From Sphingomonas segetis (GTDB taxonomy: Bacteria; Pseudomonadota; Alphaproteobacteria; Sphingomonadales; Sphingomonadaceae), in contig NZ_WJSQ01000005.1 of assembly GCF_009720245.1 (NCBI RefSeq), forward strand, positions 1-42,521: a stretch of DNA of 42,521 nucleotides. The letters are read 5' to 3'. Under the pieces are notes generated by a model that was given only the letters and a program-made list of their open reading frames with translations, made no database searches and was not told the origin of the DNA. Made by a program: the position numbers and the translations under genes. Below, piece by piece: positions 9,101 to 16,007 of the stretch (its first letter is position 1; every line of letters starts with the position of its first letter).

Positions 9101-9775
9101 AGCGTGGTAATGATCCGGCGCCCATAGATCGATTTGGCCCGGCGTCAGCCCATCATAGGGGTTGGGGTCGCCGATCTTTTGGGCGATCGCACAATTGAAG
9201 GCCTCACCGACAGGTACGATGCGGCTGATCGAAGGAACGGCCGCTCGCACCTGGTCGTCAGCCTTGCGCAAATCCACGGCCATGCGCTCGACCGGTTGAC
9301 CAGACCAATGATTGCCTTCCGGATATGTGAGATCGGGCCGAGTCCATGTGGCGACGAGGCTGATGTCCACCCGTGGATTGCGTTGACGAAGAAGCGTCGC
9401 GAGACCCTTCGCTGCGGGAATTGTGTCGGAAACGTCTCCGGGTTTGTCGGGGCTCAGCGTGCTGTACTCCTGGAGAACGACCGCATCCCAGGGCCGATCG
9501 ATGACGGTCCGCTTGTTGGCCAGGTGCCAGGCTAATGTCTGGCCGGCCGCGGTTTCGAGCGACACGTTGTAGCGAAGCCCCGCCTCGTCGGCGAAGCGCT
9601 TGAAGAGTGCGGGGACGCCGGCCATCCCGTCACCGTTCAGATCGCTCACACTGCCCGTGCGGTAGGTCATCGCGTCGGAATCGGCCCCGAACGTGAAGCT
9701 GTTGCCGACGAACAGGATCGATCTCGGCGGTTCAGCGGCCACAACGACGGCGGCAGCAAGCAATGCGGTGATCAT
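6122..9775 (-). CDS. Secreted three-part protein: SGNH-like esterase, beta-propeller, alkaline-phosphatase-like phosphoesterase
   Basis: One uninterrupted 1217-residue frame with a signal peptide (about 1-14). Residues 18-260 form an SGNH/GDSL-type hydrolase: nucleophile Ser26 in VGNSFTFG, a LQEYS block at 101-105 and the DxxH pair Asp221/His224 in APDHYH. Residues about 310-660 are YVTN/YncE-like propeller repeats (AVSPDKREMLIL, AFSPDGRRVLVANYYNDSV, GLAVLPNSRLLVT). Residues 744 to about 1120 are a phosphoesterase of the alkaline phosphatase/phospholipase C superfamily, with VVFIIKENRTYD and a downstream IEDDAQNGADHVDARRSLAFVV metal-site block. Propeller plus phosphatase is a known combination; the added esterase is unusual. 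It is the last gene of the leftward operon and probably removes acyl and phosphate groups from the imported glycan. Function is inferred. Confidence 0.85.
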   Translation of the reverse strand: MITALLAAAVVVAAEPPRSILFVGNSFTFGADSDAMTYRTGSVSDLNGDGMAGVPALFKRFADEAGLRYNVSLETAAGQTLAWHLANKRTVIDRPWDAVVLQEYSTLSPDKPGDVSDTIPAAKGLATLLRQRNPRVDISLVATWTRPDLTYPEGNHWSGQPVERMAVDLRKADDQVRAAVPSISRIVPVGEAFNCAIAQKIGDPNPYDGLTPGQIDLWAPDHYHASNEGYYLEALTIFAAVTHTDPRKLGATEAAARDLGIAPPLAVKLQDVAFRTMGQCEAFASTAPAAQPAMQLLPTGQAITPLAAPGARFSPLVVNTGPYPSYVADGAAAVAVSPDKREMLILTSGFNRFNRMDGKVAEGQSTQYVFRYAIDGEDARWIESVQVPNSFGGISWGPDGRAFIVGGGVDDALYLFTRQGSKFGLTAKVILGHKAGLGAGVRPQAAGVAFSPDGRRVLVANYYNDSVSLVDLTARKVVAEQDLRPGKIDPSARGVPGGEFPFAIAWVDGGRAWVSSPRDRQLVELVVEGDRIKVFSRVATIGEPTAILVDPASKRLIATEDNADRLAIIDLGTGDLVAEPRLAFPESLVAPQLGKGLNPNGLAVLPNSRLLVTLGGINAVAVVDPGEAANPVQALIPTGWYPSSVATDAKASRVFVVNRKSPPGPNKQGCPPELAIYRGQSQACGAANQYIYQLEKSGLLEFPFPDQHALAAATSQVAKNIGLPGTAEREAADARMAEIRKRVKHVVFIIKENRTYDQVLGDLEIGNGDPHLAILGGALTPNHHRLARQFVTLDNFYDSGEVSATGWAWSTAARATDLIEKTAPVNYADRGLAYEAEEADRFIYTQQSHAERVATNPKLSPDPDLLPGPALLTAADPDDDDRPNEGFLWDAAIREGISVRNYGFADASIYDAAAPGFVPVVREPFKEKRQIFTAGDRLLAGRSDPYFRGFDMKLPDYWRVLEWQREYDEQEAAGTLPQLTLLRLPNDHFGDFDQAIDGVNTVETQIADNDYSLGLIVERISRGKAADSTLIFVIEDDAQNGADHVDARRSLAFVVGPYVRQNVLVSTRYTTINILRTIETVLGLEPLGFNDALAMPMVDIFDPSQSRWSYRADAAEVLRTTELPIPAERFVASRSPATDCSNHDAGYWAAAMKDQNFASEDRLDSEAFNSALWRGLGSGPEPLVRDARDLRQDRRVRIEGIKPAACASLNDSIGRRN

Positions 9776-9822
9776 CGCCGAATCTGCCAGTTGCTCGGGA
9801 ACACGGACATCAAGATCTCCGA

Positions 9823-11115
9823 TCAGCTTATCGGGGAGGCGGCCGTCGGCGGCTCAATCGCGGCTACGCGATTGGTGCGCGCCGCCACTGCAAAGAAGGC
9901 GACGAAAGCATATGCGGCGAGCGGGACGGCAAACGAGGCGCCAAGCCCGAAGCGGTCGGCGATCATGCCGACCGCGATCGGCAGCAGCGCACCTCCGAAT
10001 ATCGCCAGACACAACAGGCCCGACGTCGAGCTCTGCGAAACGCCCGACCGTTCGAGCGTTATCGTGAAGATCGTCGGGAACATGATGGAATTGAAGAAGC
10101 CGATCGCGAGGGCTGCATAGCCGGCAACTGGCCCCTGGCTCGTAAGGACGGTAAAGCAAAGCAGTGCGTTGACGCTTCCGCAGCCCGCCAGCAACCGTGC
10201 CGCCCGGACTTTCGTCAGAAGTATCGTCCCTACCAACCGTCCGCACAGCGCGCCGCCCCAGTAGAAGTTGGCGAGATAGACGCCGGCGGCCTCGAACGGC
10301 AGGCCGAGAACCGAGCGATGATTGAGGAAGTTGATCATGATGCTGCCGATCGACACCTCTGCGCCAACATACAGGCCGATGGCGGCAGCGCCGAACAGCG
10401 CCCACGGCGAGTGCAAGGCTTCGAACGTTCCTGCCGGGGCGACTGTCCGATGGTTCGGAGCTACACGGTCCAGGAATCCGCGCAGTGCGACAAACAAAAG
10501 AAGCAACCCGACCAAGCCCGCAGCCATGATCACGAATGCACGATCGACTGCAGTGAGCACCTCCGCCCGGTGGGCGAGATTCATTGCATGATGCGGAACG
10601 GCGCGCAGCGCAGGATCGCCAAGCATCACCAGAGAGCCGAAATGAACTCCGACGACCACTCCAAGCGAGTTGAAAGCCTGCGCGAAGTTCAGCCGTAGGT
10701 GGCTGTGTTCCGGTGCCCCGAGCTCGGCAGCCAACGGGTTGGCCGCAACCTGCAACGCCGTGAACCCGCCGGCGAGCACGAACAGCGCCGCAAGGATCGG
10801 CCAGAAACTGTCCGCATTCGTGCTGACGACCACGAGGAGGCAGCCCGCCGCCATAATGCCAAGCGACCCGAGGATCATGTCGACCGCTCCGATGCGGCTG
10901 ATCATCCAGGCCGCCGGAAGCGACAGCAGGCCGTAGGCAAGAAAGAAGACGATCTGGGTAAGGAGCGCTTCGGTGTAATCGAGGCGAAAGGCAGCGCGGA
11001 GCGCAACGATTAGCGGATCATTGTTCGATGTGATGAAACCCCAGGCGAAGAACAGGCTTGTGACCGCCGCAAGGGCCAGCAACGTGCGCCGCTTGTCGGG
11101 ATCGGCCGCACTCAC
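9823..11115 (-). CDS. FHS-type sugar:proton MFS transporter
   Basis: A 430-residue, twelve-helix major facilitator resembling the FucP/glucose-galactose family of inner-membrane sugar:H+ symporters. Family-like segments include SLFFAWGFITSNNDPLIVALR in helix 1, the FALGGF-like FVLAGGFTALQVAANPLAAELG, LNFAQAFNSLG and FFNSIMFPTIFTITLE. It would import the sugar released in the periplasm by the glycosidases of the locus. I chose GTG 11113-11115, which overlaps the GH30 stop as GTGA, the coupling used elsewhere in this operon; ATG at 11137-11139 would add eight residues but has no ribosome binding site. The sugar cannot be named from sequence; glucose or N-acetylglucosamine are likely given the glycosidases. 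Confidence 0.88.
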   Translation of the reverse strand: MSAADPDKRRTLLALAAVTSLFFAWGFITSNNDPLIVALRAAFRLDYTEALLTQIVFFLAYGLLSLPAAWMISRIGAVDMILGSLGIMAAGCLLVVVSTNADSFWPILAALFVLAGGFTALQVAANPLAAELGAPEHSHLRLNFAQAFNSLGVVVGVHFGSLVMLGDPALRAVPHHAMNLAHRAEVLTAVDRAFVIMAAGLVGLLLLFVALRGFLDRVAPNHRTVAPAGTFEALHSPWALFGAAAIGLYVGAEVSIGSIMINFLNHRSVLGLPFEAAGVYLANFYWGGALCGRLVGTILLTKVRAARLLAGCGSVNALLCFTVLTSQGPVAGYAALAIGFFNSIMFPTIFTITLERSGVSQSSTSGLLCLAIFGGALLPIAVGMIADRFGLGASFAVPLAAYAFVAFFAVAARTNRVAAIEPPTAASPIS

Positions 11116-12527
11116 TTGCCGCCGCTTCGCGCCTTCCATCGCAACGTCGCTACAGAGTCAACCGGAAGCGCGACTTCGTAACGTTCGCCGTCGAGGGCGA
11201 TCGTCAAGGGGCCTGTTCCAGACTTGCGATGCAGGATGGCCACACGAGTTCCGTCCGGATTGATGAAAGCCGACGCCTCAACCGCCTCGCCTCGCTTCGC
11301 AGTGGCAACGCGATACGCGCCCGGAAGCACGAACCGGCTCGCGTGGCCAAGCACATAATATTCGACGTTGCGGATGATTGCGCCGGTTGACGGATCGATC
11401 GTCACGACGCCGCGGCAATCGCCGCAGCCGCCCGTGTGCGGTCCGTGCTTCGGATCGAGCGCGAGGTTCCAGAGCAAAGTCCCCCGCGACCAGTGATTCG
11501 AAGCGCCGATGATGAGCTTGTCCGTCATCCACCCCAGCACCTCGGCGTACTTCGGCGACCATTGCCCTCCCGAACATTCGGTGACCCACGCATCCTTGGC
11601 CGGATAGGCATCGTGGACCCGCGATTGCGCCGGGACATCGCCTTCGTAGCAATGCCAGGCGACGCCGGAGACATACTGCCGGGCGCGCGGATCCCGAAGC
11701 ACCGTTAGCGGCATCTGCGGATCGTCCCAGTTATGGTCGTAGTCGAGGATCTGGGCCTTCAGGCCGCGCGTGCGAAATGTCGGCCCCACATAACCGCCGA
11801 TGATTACGGCGCGGTCAGGGGAATTTACGCGCATTCCCGGATAGTCGTCGGGTTCGAAATCGGGCTCATTCTGGATCGTGATCATCGACACCGGCACGCC
11901 CTCGCGCCCGAAGCCCTCGACCGTCCGTGCGAGATAGTTCGCAAACGGCTGGTAATATTGCGGCTGGAGCTGCCCGGTGATCAGGCTTCGTGAAGTCTTC
12001 ATCCACGCCGGGGCGCTCCACGGGCTGATCATCACCAGCAGGTCCGGATTGATCGCCAGGGCTTCACGAGTGCGCGGAAGGACGTATTTCTTCGCCGGCT
12101 CAATGGAGAAATGGCGGAGCTCGGGATCGGGCACGTTCCCGGGCGTGTCGTCGTAGCTGTAAGCGCGGGTGGAGAAGTCCGAGGCGCCGACCGTCAGGCG
12201 CGTGAAGGAAAGCCCGAGGCCGCTATTCGCCCGCCCAAACAGCTCGGCCATGATTGCCTTGCGCTTGCTGTCGGGAAGGTTGCTCAGAAGGATGGCGGAT
12301 GCATCGGTCATCGCCGCGCCGAACCCGTGCATCTCCTGGAAACGCTTGGACGTATCGATCGTGACCGCTTCGTCTCCGGCGGCACGCCCGGCCGGGGCCT
12401 GCTGAGGCTGCCGAGCGAGTTTCTGCGCTTCGTCGGCCGTCGTCAGCCACATTTCTGCAGGCGACGGCTTGTCAGCGCAGGCGGCTGCCAACAATGCAGC
12501 GAAAGCGATTGCCGCGAAGCGCCTCAC
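11112..12527 (-). CDS. GH30 glycosidase lipoprotein (glucosylceramidase / beta-1,6-glucanase type)
   Basis: A 471-residue retaining glycosidase of family GH30. The leader MRRFAAIAFAALLAAAC ends in a lipobox with Cys17, so the enzyme is probably membrane-anchored facing the periplasm or surface. Catalytic residues are Glu221 in TIQNEPDFEP (acid/base) and Glu317 in WVTECSGGQW (nucleophile). SDFSTRAYSYDDTPG and ISPWSAPAWMKTS are also GH30 hallmarks. A small C-terminal beta domain (about 390-471) is usual. GTG 12525-12527 is taken as start: it overlaps the halogenase stop (GTGA), has GGAAGAAA upstream and gives a clean signal peptide, whereas the longer frame begins with TTG. GH30 members cleave glucosylceramide, beta-1,6-glucan, xylan or beta-fucosides; the first two groups look closest. 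Confidence 0.88.
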   Translation of the reverse strand: MRRFAAIAFAALLAAACADKPSPAEMWLTTADEAQKLARQPQQAPAGRAAGDEAVTIDTSKRFQEMHGFGAAMTDASAILLSNLPDSKRKAIMAELFGRANSGLGLSFTRLTVGASDFSTRAYSYDDTPGNVPDPELRHFSIEPAKKYVLPRTREALAINPDLLVMISPWSAPAWMKTSRSLITGQLQPQYYQPFANYLARTVEGFGREGVPVSMITIQNEPDFEPDDYPGMRVNSPDRAVIIGGYVGPTFRTRGLKAQILDYDHNWDDPQMPLTVLRDPRARQYVSGVAWHCYEGDVPAQSRVHDAYPAKDAWVTECSGGQWSPKYAEVLGWMTDKLIIGASNHWSRGTLLWNLALDPKHGPHTGGCGDCRGVVTIDPSTGAIIRNVEYYVLGHASRFVLPGAYRVATAKRGEAVEASAFINPDGTRVAILHRKSGTGPLTIALDGERYEVALPVDSVATLRWKARSGGK

Positions 12528-14017
12528 GCCATTTCTTCCGCCGGACAATATTTCCTCACATATTCGTCGTGTGGCGGCATGACATCGACGCAGCGTCCAA
12601 TCGTCGTTGCGATGTTGCCGAGGAACTGCTCGATCTGCGCATCGCTCTTGATCGCGACGAGCGGGTCGTGGCTGCGCGGCACGATGCCCTGTCCGATGAA
12701 CACCTCGATCCAGCTCTCCTCACTGAAAAGCTCTTCGTCCTCCCGAAAAATGCGACCGTTGGAGCACCACAGGTCGATCTTGCGTTGGAGGGTCGCCGGC
12801 AACTCCATCCTCCGACAATGCTCCCAGAAAGGGCCTTCCCGCTCGTTCGCCCAATAATGAAGAATGAGAAAGTCGCGGACGCGCCCCCACTCGAAATCCG
12901 ACTGACGGTTGAACTCGTCGATCGTCGCCTGGTCGGTCTCAGCGTCCGGGAACAGGCGAACCAGCCGGATCGCCGCCGCCTGGACCAGGTGGATGCTGGT
13001 GGATTCGATGGGCTCAAGAAAGCCCGCGGCAAGGCCGATGGCTACGCAATTGCGGTTCCACATCTTGCGCCGCTTGCCGGCGAGGAAACGAAGCTTGTTG
13101 GGGTTGGCGAGTTGCTCGCCGTCCAGATTGGAGAGGAGGAGCTTTTCCGCCGCTTCCTCGTCGAGGTGTTTGCTCGAATAGACGAGGCCGTTGCCGGTGC
13201 GATGCTGGAGCGGAATCCGCCACTGCCACCCGGCATCGCGAGCGGTCGCCCGCGTGTACGGAGTGAGAGGGGCGACGCGGCTGCAGGGCACAGCGATTGC
13301 GCGATCGCACGGCAGCCAATGGCTCCAGTCTTCGTAACCCGTCTTCAGCACCTGCTCGATCAGCAGCCCGCGAAAACCCGAGCAGTCGATGAAGAAGTCG
13401 GCATCGAGATTACGGCCGTCCTCGAGTGTGACGGAAGCGATATCGCCGCTGTCATGCTGAGCGACATCGACGATCTTGCCTTCGGTGCGCCGAACGCCGT
13501 GTTGTTCGGCGAGGCCGCGGAGATATCTGGCGTAAAGCGTGGCATCGAACTGGAAAGCGTGTGCGATATGCCCGATTGGGGATTCCGCCATGTGAGGCCT
13601 GGCATGCATGAATTTGTTCGCAAGGGCCGCAGCGGTATTGATCGAATAATCGGCGAAGTCTCGTGCCCGCCCCCGGTGATGCGCCTGCAGCCAGTAATGG
13701 TGGCAGCGGAGCCATTCCCAGTCTTGCCCGATGATCCCAAATCCGTGGATATAGCTGTGGCCGGGCCGCCACCAATCGACGAACTGTACGCCGAGCTTGA
13801 ACGTGCCCCGCGTGCGCTGCATGAACTCGACTTCATCGAGCTGCACCAACTCATTGTATTTCTTGATTGCGGGGATCGTCGCTTCGCCCACCCCGACGGT
13901 GCCGATCGCTTCGCTCTCGACGACTTCAATGTCGTAGAGACCCTGAAACAGTTTGCCGAACAAAGCGGCGGTCATCCAGCCCGCAGTGCCACCGCCGACG
14001 ATGAGGATTTTTCGCAT
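12524..14017 (-). CDS. Flavin-dependent tryptophan-halogenase-like enzyme
   Basis: A 497-residue protein with all the expected halogenase marks. These are the FAD motif GGGTAGW (8-14), Lys74 in TFKLGVQF matching the catalytic Lys79 of PrnA/RebH, the WxWxIP motif as WQWRIP (264-269), and Glu338 in EPIEST matching Glu346 of PrnA. Such enzymes use FADH2, oxygen and halide to halogenate tryptophan or indoles. No flavin reductase or natural-product genes are near. Instead it sits between GH3 and GH30 in a TonB-receptor operon, a placement known for halogenase-like genes of Caulobacter, Brevundimonas and Xanthomonas relatives, where the real substrate is unresolved. The start is ATG 14017, 11 bp after the GH3 stop. 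Confidence 0.92.
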   Translation of the reverse strand: MRKILIVGGGTAGWMTAALFGKLFQGLYDIEVVESEAIGTVGVGEATIPAIKKYNELVQLDEVEFMQRTRGTFKLGVQFVDWWRPGHSYIHGFGIIGQDWEWLRCHHYWLQAHHRGRARDFADYSINTAAALANKFMHARPHMAESPIGHIAHAFQFDATLYARYLRGLAEQHGVRRTEGKIVDVAQHDSGDIASVTLEDGRNLDADFFIDCSGFRGLLIEQVLKTGYEDWSHWLPCDRAIAVPCSRVAPLTPYTRATARDAGWQWRIPLQHRTGNGLVYSSKHLDEEAAEKLLLSNLDGEQLANPNKLRFLAGKRRKMWNRNCVAIGLAAGFLEPIESTSIHLVQAAAIRLVRLFPDAETDQATIDEFNRQSDFEWGRVRDFLILHYWANEREGPFWEHCRRMELPATLQRKIDLWCSNGRIFREDEELFSEESWIEVFIGQGIVPRSHDPLVAIKSDAQIEQFLGNIATTIGRCVDVMPPHDEYVRKYCPAEEMA

Positions 14018-14028
14018 CGGCCGGCCGA

Positions 14029-15993
14029 TTAGCGACTTTCGACTGGGCAGGCCATGACCGGTTGAGCTTCCGGCAGCCGCCCGAGTGTCGATCGGCTGCC
14101 GAGCGTGAGGCCATAGCCGCGGCGGAACTGTATTCCGCCCTTCTTGGCCAGGCAGTCGCCCGCGGGCCAGTCGAACGGTAGCCGGCCCGTAAACGCAAAA
14201 GCGGGGAGTCCGTCGGGACCGGCGACCAGCATGTCCGCGAGCCCCATTCCCTCGGTTCCCGGGAGCCAGGCGGCGATAAACGCATCGGATCTGTTGATCA
14301 GGTCGTTCGCTGCAACCGGCCTGCCGGAGAACAGCAGCGTCACAACCGGCACGCCCTTGCCGCTCACGCGCGTGAGGGCCGCCAGGTCCGCCGGATAGCG
14401 GCTCGTGTGGCGCACGCTTCTCGGGAAGCTGATGTCGCCGGCGCCTTCAGCGTACGGATTTTCGGCGGCAACCATCACGATGGCACTATAGCCGCCGAGG
14501 TCCGCCACTTTGCCGTCAGGGCTGTAATCGACGTTGCCGGCGCCGATCGTCTTCCGCAACGCCGACAGGAGCGTGTCGGCGTTCGGGTAGTCCGACGTCT
14601 TCGTATTGTCGCCCTGCCACGTCAGGGACCAGCCGCCGGCCTGCATCGGTAGACTGGCGGCGCCCTTGCCGACGACGAGAACCTTGCCGGTGCGCCGCAG
14701 TGGCAGGACGCCGTGATCGTTCTTCAAGAGCACCAGCGATTTGCGGACAGCCTCGCGCGCGAGCATGCGGACCTCAGGAGAGTGCATGACTGTCGCGTCG
14801 GGATGCTGGCCCGTCGCCGGGGAGCTATCGAACAGCCCGGACTCCAGCTTGACCCGGACGATCCGCGACACCGCGTCGTCGATCCGGCTCATCTTGATCC
14901 GCCCGGTCCGCACATCGGCGATCGTCGTGCCGATGAACTTCTTCCAATCGTCGGGGACCATGACGAGGTCGATGCCGGCGTTGATCGCCTGGGGGCAATG
15001 CCATTTGGTGCAGCCCGGCACCTGCTCGATACCGTTCCAATCGCTGACGACGAGGCCATCGAAACCGAGCCGCCGCTTCAGCACGTCGCCGATCAAGTGG
15101 GCGTTGCCGTGCATCTTGCCCCAATGCTTGCCGCTCGCCGTGTCGGTGAAGCTGGAATAGCTCACCATCACGGTCTGAACGTTGGCCATGAGCGCGCCGT
15201 AATAGCCTGCGGCATGCGTCGCCGCGAGATTGGCCTCGCTCGTGCGAGTCTCGCCCTGGTCCTTGCCGTGGAAGGTGCCGCCGTCCCCGAGCCAATGCTT
15301 CGCAGTTGCAAGGACCGACGTGGGCGAACCAAGCTGCCCTTGCAGTCCGCGCACCATGGCTTCGCCATAATCGCGCACGAGCTCGGGATTCGAGCTGTAG
15401 CTTTCGTACGTTCGTCCCCACCTGGGGTTCTGGACCACGGCCAAGGTCGGTGCGAACGCCCAGGTGATGCCGGTCGCTCGGACCTGGCTTGCGGTCGCGC
15501 GGCCGATCCGTCCGACCAGCGCGGGATCGTGCGCGGCGCCGAGCCCGATGTTGTGTGGGAAGAGCGTCGCCCCATAGACATTGTTGTGGCCATGGACCGC
15601 GTCGGTGCCCCAGATCACCGGCACCTTCACCTTCATGTCGGTCGACATGCTCGCGCGGTAGAATGCGTCGGACAGCTTGAGCCAGTCATCGACGCTGGAG
15701 TGCATGTTCATCGACGGCCAAGCGCCGCCGCCATTGAGGATCGACCCAATATAATAGCGGCGAACCTCGTCCGGAGTGACCGAGCGGATGTCAGCCTGCG
15801 TCATCTGCCCGACCTTCTGCTCGAGGGTCATGCCGGCGACGATTGCATGCACGCGCGCGTCGAGCGCCGGATTCCGCGGCGCCGGATTGACCGCCCTGGG
15901 CCAGGGATCAGCGGCCGTCGCCGCGGACGCGAGAAGCGCGCCCGCGACGCACAGCATCACTTTCGGCCGAAAACGACCGGCCAAAGCCTTCAT
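14029..15993 (-). CDS. GH3 beta-glucosidase (periplasmic exo-beta-glucosidase)
   Basis: A 654-residue family 3 glycosidase with a signal peptide (about 1-27, ending ASAATA). The first domain has TLEQKVGQMTQADI, the VIWGTDAVHGHNN loop, NPRWGRTYES, Lys232-His233 in ATAKHWLGDG and the nucleophile Asp318 in VVSDWNGIE. The second alpha/beta domain contains AREAVRKSLVLLKND and ends with the YAEGAGD...LFSGRP region. It resembles the ExoP/plant exo-1,3/1,4-beta-glucanase branch of GH3, which removes glucose from beta-glucan ends. ATG 15993 is chosen because it gives a normal signal peptide; the frame extends back into the receptor gene. It lies 14 bp after the receptor stop and belongs to its operon. 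Confidence 0.92.
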   Translation of the reverse strand: MKALAGRFRPKVMLCVAGALLASAATAADPWPRAVNPAPRNPALDARVHAIVAGMTLEQKVGQMTQADIRSVTPDEVRRYYIGSILNGGGAWPSMNMHSSVDDWLKLSDAFYRASMSTDMKVKVPVIWGTDAVHGHNNVYGATLFPHNIGLGAAHDPALVGRIGRATASQVRATGITWAFAPTLAVVQNPRWGRTYESYSSNPELVRDYGEAMVRGLQGQLGSPTSVLATAKHWLGDGGTFHGKDQGETRTSEANLAATHAAGYYGALMANVQTVMVSYSSFTDTASGKHWGKMHGNAHLIGDVLKRRLGFDGLVVSDWNGIEQVPGCTKWHCPQAINAGIDLVMVPDDWKKFIGTTIADVRTGRIKMSRIDDAVSRIVRVKLESGLFDSSPATGQHPDATVMHSPEVRMLAREAVRKSLVLLKNDHGVLPLRRTGKVLVVGKGAASLPMQAGGWSLTWQGDNTKTSDYPNADTLLSALRKTIGAGNVDYSPDGKVADLGGYSAIVMVAAENPYAEGAGDISFPRSVRHTSRYPADLAALTRVSGKGVPVVTLLFSGRPVAANDLINRSDAFIAAWLPGTEGMGLADMLVAGPDGLPAFAFTGRLPFDWPAGDCLAKKGGIQFRRGYGLTLGSRSTLGRLPEAQPVMACPVESR

Positions 15994-16007
15994 TCGAAAT
16001 CGCCTAG

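Noticed and set aside
12494-14032. A 512-codon plus-strand frame opposite the halogenase
   Set aside because: The minus strand carries all halogenase motifs in order; the plus frame has none.
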